A program made the translations under genes and the position numbers. Below are positions 53,562 through 56,985 of a stretch of DNA of 56,985 nt, piece after piece (the first letter of the stretch is position 1; the number at the start of each line of letters is the position of its first letter). The notes under the pieces are model-generated. The model was not told where the DNA came from. It did no database searches and saw nothing but the letters and a program-made list of their open reading frames with translations. This stretch comes from Bacteroidaceae bacterium (GTDB lineage: Bacteria > Bacteroidota > Bacteroidia > Bacteroidales > Bacteroidaceae), in assembly GCA_017542145.1 (NCBI GenBank), contig JAFXXQ010000042.1:1-56985 (forward strand), in the 5' to 3' direction.

Positions 53562-54191
53562 TTAGATTTCTAATTTATAATTCTGTAGTTCCTTTATCAG
53601 TTCCATTACCTGAGGGGTGATGGCATCGGTCTCGGCGTTGCAGATGATGAAGTCCACAAAAGGAATTTTCTCCACGTCGGGCATCTGGCTTGACAGTCGG
53701 GCACGCACGCTCTCCTCGGTGGCTCCGTCGCGTGCCATAGCACGTTGGATGCGCTCGTCGCGGGGGGTGAAGACGAGCACCGTGACGTCCACATCCTCGC
53801 GCATACCTGCCTCGAACAGAATGGCTGACTCTATTCCCACGATGTCCGCTCCCTGTCGTTCGGTCCACGCGCTGAAGTCCTTGCGCACAGCGGGATGCAC
53901 CAGCGCATTTACGGCATTCACTCGCTCGGGGTGCCCGAACATGAAGTCGGCCAGATAGCGTCGGTTAAGAACTTTTCCGGTCTGGGCGTCTGAAGCCTGG
54001 CTATCTGAGGCATACACATCTTCCCCTGCCAAGGTTGTCAGGGCTTCGCGTAGGGAGGGACTGGTATTCATCAGTCTGCGCGCCTCGCTGTCGCAGTCAT
54101 AGACGGGGATGCCCGCTATGCGCAGCAGCTCCGATACGCCGGACTTGCCGCTGCCTATGCCGCCTGTGATGCCGACTTTAAGGGGTCTCAT
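53562..54191 (-). CDS. coaE: Dephospho-CoA kinase
   Basis: 209 residues. Last step of coenzyme A synthesis: phosphorylates the 3' hydroxyl of dephospho-CoA. P-loop GITGGIGSGKS at the N-terminus, VYDCDSEARRLM, FMFGHPERVNAVNALVHPAV, ESAILFEAGM and VTVLVFTPRDERIQRAMARD are characteristic. Its start overlaps the end of the YbbR-like gene by 14 bp. Confidence 0.96.
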   Translation of the reverse strand: MRPLKVGITGGIGSGKSGVSELLRIAGIPVYDCDSEARRLMNTSPSLREALTTLAGEDVYASDSQASDAQTGKVLNRRYLADFMFGHPERVNAVNALVHPAVRKDFSAWTERQGADIVGIESAILFEAGMREDVDVTVLVFTPRDERIQRAMARDGATEESVRARLSSQMPDVEKIPFVDFIICNAETDAITPQVMELIKELQNYKLEI

Positions 54192-55128
54192 TGATTTCTA
54201 TCACATAGTCCACCTCGGCAGGCGAGATGGTGATGGAACGTATGTCGTCAGGCTTCTTGATGAGCTGCAGGCGTGCCTTGCCCCCGTCGTCGGCACCTAG
54301 TTCGGTGTAATCAACAGCCAGCATGAACTGCTCGGGCGTGATGTCGTAGAACTGCTCGAGGCTTACCTGGAACCTGACGCTGGCTTTCGAGGGGAATGTC
54401 TTCACCACTACCCCCTCGCGGGGCAGCAGCCAGCCCTCGATGGGCAGCTCGAACGACTTCTCCACGAAGGGTGTCACCTGCACGCTCAGGCGCGCCGTCT
54501 CGGGCTCGTAGAGTATGCCTCGCTGGGGATGCACCAGTGCCACTTCGGCAGTCACGGAGTCCTTCAGTCCCACGAGGGAGACGGGCTCGGTGCGGACGCA
54601 CGTCATGGTGTCGAGTATGTTGTGGGGCGCGTGTACGGTGATGCTGTCGGGTGTGAGCCTCTGGCTGCCGATGACGTGGCTGGCATCGGCGCTGACGCTG
54701 CCTGTGAGGCGCACGGGCAACCGTCGTCCCACAGCGGGAGCCACGTAGTACTGGATGGTGTCGGGCACGACGGACTGGATCTGGGCTGACGATGAGAGGA
54801 TGCCCTCCATCAGCTCCTCCAGCGCCGGGCCCGTGATGATCACATGGCCGTTCACGGCGCGGTAGTTGCGGCAGTCCACAGCCAGCTGGCGGAACGTGCG
54901 GCGCGTGCGGTAGCTCAGGATTCTCTCGCCCTTGTCGCGCACCACGAGCGTCAGCTTCTCCGTAGGCACTTCGGTGACGATGACGTCAGAGGGCAGGTGC
55001 TTCAGCACGATGTCGAAGTTGAACTTCGTCTCGTGTTCCTCGCCCATGCTCACCAGATACCAGTAGAAGAACACGACGACAAAGAAGACGAGGAAGACCA
55101 GCAGGTCGTTGTTTTTCGGCTTCTTCAT
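54178..55128 (-). CDS. YbbR-like domain protein (CdaR-like), membrane-anchored
   Basis: 316 residues. One N-terminal membrane helix (about 9-26, LLVFLVFFVVVFFYWYLVS), then YbbR-type beta repeats outside the membrane ('NFDIVLKHLPSDVIVTEVPT', 'SQRLTPDSITVHAPHNILDT', 'VQVTPFVEKSFELPIEGWLL'). In Firmicutes, YbbR/CdaR regulates the c-di-AMP cyclase; in Bacteroidetes the role is less clear and no cyclase is nearby. It is cotranscribed with coaE (14-bp overlap). The upstream gap to yajC is filled with CTAACCCT repeats. Confidence 0.88.
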   Translation of the reverse strand: MKKPKNNDLLVFLVFFVVVFFYWYLVSMGEEHETKFNFDIVLKHLPSDVIVTEVPTEKLTLVVRDKGERILSYRTRRTFRQLAVDCRNYRAVNGHVIITGPALEELMEGILSSSAQIQSVVPDTIQYYVAPAVGRRLPVRLTGSVSADASHVIGSQRLTPDSITVHAPHNILDTMTCVRTEPVSLVGLKDSVTAEVALVHPQRGILYEPETARLSVQVTPFVEKSFELPIEGWLLPREGVVVKTFPSKASVRFQVSLEQFYDITPEQFMLAVDYTELGADDGGKARLQLIKKPDDIRSITISPAEVDYVIEINETP

Positions 55129-55132
55129 GACG

Positions 55133-55217
55133 CTAACCCTCTAACCCTTAACCTCTAACCCTTAACCTCTAACCCTTAACCTTTAACCTTTAACCCTTAA
55201 CCTTTAACCCTTAACCC
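55133..55217. repeat. Telomere-like CTAACCCT/TTAACCT tandem array
   Basis: About 85 bp made of roughly twelve units of 6-8 bp (CTAACCCT, TAACCT, TTAACCCT). It fills the 94-bp gap between yajC and the YbbR-like gene. The same words (TTTAACCTTTAACC) occur in the sufC-sufD gap at 38452-38468. The variable unit length suggests slippage. Confidence 0.9.
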
Positions 55218-55222
55218 CAGAC

Positions 55223-55567
55223 TCACTTCTTCGTCGGCTGAGGCATGGTGGACGGGTCGGCAAAGACGTTGGCCTTGTCGATGCGGATGCGTACGCCCGA
55301 GGCAATCTCCAGCGTCACCACCTCCTTGCCGTTCTCCATATTGATTTCCTTGACGATGCCGTAGACACCTCCGCTGGTGACGACCTTCGAGCCGGGTTGC
55401 AGGCTGCGGCGGAAGGCCTCAATCTGCTTCTGCTGCTTGCGCTGAGGCATGATCATGAAGACATACATGATGACGAACAGCAGAATAATCATAAACAAGG
55501 GCGATGCGAGGAACGACCCTGCGCCCTGGGCTGCCGTAGGGGCAGCAGCTTCTTGTAGTGGGAACAT
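55223..55567 (-). CDS. yajC: Preprotein translocase subunit YajC
   Basis: 114 residues. A single transmembrane helix (about 23-42, SPLFMIILLFVIMYVFMIMP) is followed by the YajC signature PQRKQQKQIEAFRRSLQPGS, KVVTSGGVYGIVKEI and IRIDKANVF. It associates with SecDF in the inner membrane and aids protein export. Located between nusB (87 bp) and the YbbR-like gene. Confidence 0.96.
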   Translation of the reverse strand: MFPLQEAAAPTAAQGAGSFLASPLFMIILLFVIMYVFMIMPQRKQQKQIEAFRRSLQPGSKVVTSGGVYGIVKEINMENGKEVVTLEIASGVRIRIDKANVFADPSTMPQPTKK

Positions 55568-55654
55568 TGTTTTAGTATTTTATAGTTTAACTTTAATGTG
55601 TAATGAGATAATGAGCACGTCCTTTGGCTTTCGTTAAACGTTCAGCTTTTTCTG

Positions 55655-56569
55655 TTAAGCGTTAGGTCTTACTTTCTTCGCTGTGGCATCCAGGATGCCG
55701 TTGATGAACGATGCGCTCTGGGGTGTGCTGTAGTATTTGGCAATCTCCACGTACTCGTTCAGCGTCACGTTCAGCGGGATGGAGGGGAACGATGTCACCT
55801 CTGCCAGCGCCGTCACCATGATGACGGTGTCCATAAAGGCGATGCGCTCGCCCGTCCAGTTGCTGCTCTGCTCGTCGATGAGCTCGCGGTATGTGCCGGC
55901 GTTCTTCAGGGCGCGGCGCAGCAACGTGCGTGCAAACTCCAGGTCCTCCTTGTCGTGGTACTGAGGCTGAAGCGCCTGATCGGCGCCCATCAACGGGTCG
56001 AACTGCTTGATGGTTTTCATCACAAACGTATCCACCACCGTCTTGTCGTCGTTCCAGTAGAGGCTCTGCTCCTCGAACAGGCTGTCCAGCTCGTCGTTGT
56101 CCATGATGAACTGCTTATAGATCTTCCTCCAGAGCGTGCGGTCGTCCTCGTAGGTGGGCTCGGCAGGGGCGTTCATGTAGTCGCAGTAAAGCGTGCTGTG
56201 CTCGATGGCCTCAAACAGGCGTCGCACCACGTCATCGTCGTCCTTCCACGAGCGTTTCAGCCCCTTGCGGCGCTCCGCTAGTTCGTTGTTCTCCTCCAGC
56301 TGGCAAATGAAACGATTCTTCACGAAGCGGAGGTTCGGGTTCAGGTCCTCCTCCGTAGGCTGCATGCGCATACGGCGCAGCGCCATGCGGTCCTCGGCGA
56401 AGTGTTTCACCTCCACCATCAGCAGCAACAAGTAGAGATAGAGGTCGTAAGCCTTGTCCAAGCTGAACGTCAGTTCCTTCTCGGCAGCCCCCGCGTTCGT
56501 GTTCTCGCGGAGCAGATAGGCGTATAGAATCTGCACGACCTTCTGTCGAATCAATGTACGGGTAATCAT
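55655..56569 (-). CDS. nusB: NusB transcription antitermination factor, long Bacteroidetes form
   Basis: 304 residues. The start MITRTLIRQKVVQILYAYLL is the NusB N-terminal motif, and the C-terminal NusB helices are at about 195-300 (LLRRALKNAGTYRELIDEQS, ITVIM-type helix, LNVTLNEYVEIAKYYSTPQS, SFINGILDATAKKV). The middle (about 45-190) is a large insertion or extension seen in Bacteroidetes NusB proteins, which are about twice the size of the 140-residue E. coli protein. It binds boxA RNA with NusE (S10). First gene of this operon, with a perfect promoter. Confidence 0.94.
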   Translation of the reverse strand: MITRTLIRQKVVQILYAYLLRENTNAGAAEKELTFSLDKAYDLYLYLLLLMVEVKHFAEDRMALRRMRMQPTEEDLNPNLRFVKNRFICQLEENNELAERRKGLKRSWKDDDDVVRRLFEAIEHSTLYCDYMNAPAEPTYEDDRTLWRKIYKQFIMDNDELDSLFEEQSLYWNDDKTVVDTFVMKTIKQFDPLMGADQALQPQYHDKEDLEFARTLLRRALKNAGTYRELIDEQSSNWTGERIAFMDTVIMVTALAEVTSFPSIPLNVTLNEYVEIAKYYSTPQSASFINGILDATAKKVRPNA

Positions 56570-56591
56570 AACACTTTATGAATTGCGCTTG

Positions 56592-56623
56592 CAAAAGTAG
56601 TGCAAGCCGATTGAAAAAGCAAA
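56592..56623 (-). promoter_or_regulatory. Promoter of the nusB operon
   Basis: Minus strand: TTTG at 56623-56620, 20-nt spacer, TACTTTTG at 56599-56592; both boxes exact. The -7 box lies inside a CTTGC/GCAAG inverted repeat (56589-56593 with 56602-56606). Confidence 0.82.
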
Positions 56624-56985
56624 TAAAAATTGATTTTTCCGAGGGTGAGTACTTTTTTCATTTTCCTTAGTTTTTATGATGCAAAGATAATACATTATTT
56701 TTTGCCAGTCAGACTTGCTATCCGTAGGTGTCTCTCGCGCCGATTTTGACGTCTTTAAGCCTCCAAGTGCACTCCTTTCCCGTCTCCCTTCCCCCTTTAG
56801 GGCGGGGATGGATGGGGGGGACAGCCGTAGAGGTCATGAGGTCATGAGGTCAACAGGTCATTTTCGTTTTAGTATTCCGGGGGAGAGAGGAGGAGAAGAG
56901 GCGGGGAGCGGAAAACCGTAATTTCAGAGGGGCGATTTTTGAGTGTATTATTATTTATATATTTTAATTATATATTATATATATA
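56624..56985. other. Gene-free right edge with repeats
   Basis: No gene is supported. Seen here: CAAAGATA at 56692-56699 (a possible second leftward -7 box); a C/G-rich CCCTTCCCCCTTTAGGGCGG element at 56788-56820 like the one embedded in the HTCS gene; GAGGTCAT tandem repeats at 56829-56861; and an AT-only stretch (56946-56985) like the core of the inverted repeat at 831-982, probably the start of another copy cut off by the window end. Confidence 0.55.

Noticed and set aside
55133..55217. A real telomere or chromosome end
   Set aside because: The array is only about 85 bp, lies between two cotranscribed genes, and has uneven units; it is a bacterial short tandem repeat.

Overview
The window looks like a chromosomal segment of a Bacteroidales bacterium, most likely a GC-rich Prevotellaceae member. 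Four things point there: promoters of the Bacteroidetes type (TTTG, 20 nt, TAnnTTTG), a hybrid two-component regulator, BACON, BspA-type LRR, DUF4923 and DUF5606 proteins, and a long NusB with a rimP-nusA-infB-cvpA-suf gene order. The tRNA genes carry no encoded CCA.

Layout. 1-1.1 kb is a repeat-rich non-coding edge. 1.1-5 kb holds a BACON lipoprotein, a small outer-membrane barrel protein and a leucine-rich-repeat surface protein, all on the minus strand. 5.1-9.5 kb is an operon of a PfkB-family kinase, an S41 protease and a TPR membrane regulator. Two identical tRNA-Asn genes (9.6-9.8 kb) are followed by gpmI and rnhB. 12.1-16.3 kb runs forward with a GH92 alpha-mannosidase and three small secreted proteins. 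A 1400-residue hybrid two-component system (HTCS) at 16.6-20.8 kb is divergent from a forward CAZyme cluster at 21-36.2 kb: a discoidin-domain protein, GH26, GH26-CE7, GH26, GH27, GH59, CBM48-CE1 and a GH30-like enzyme. Together these suit acetylated, galactosylated beta-mannan: GH26 cuts the backbone, CE7 and CE1 remove esters, GH27 and GH59 remove alpha- and beta-galactose. No SusC/SusD pair is present. 36.3-46.1 kb is a long minus-strand operon rimP-nusA-infB-cvpA-sufBCDS. 46.3-52.2 kb is forward: a small membrane protein, an ExuT-like MFS transporter, peptidase T and a CPA2 antiporter. 52.3-56.6 kb is reverse: nusB, yajC, ybbR-like, coaE, DUF5606 and DUF4923.

The least ordinary signal is a family of hairpin repeats of about 60-75 bp. 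Four intact copies (27877-28010 and 30598-30820) sit between the mannan genes. A diverged copy in reverse orientation (16505-16576) lies just downstream of the HTCS, and a partial copy (19022-19066) appears absorbed in frame into the HTCS propeller. The flanks are conserved, while the tip of each hairpin differs in sequence but stays self-complementary. Other intergenic repeat types have also been taken into reading frames here (TPR regulator, HTCS leader and linker, S41 protease leader, CvpA tail). A second lead is the octamer TTTGGGTA, found only in gaps next to the mannan genes, and a candidate HTCS site. All functional calls rest on reading motifs in the sequence; no database was searched.
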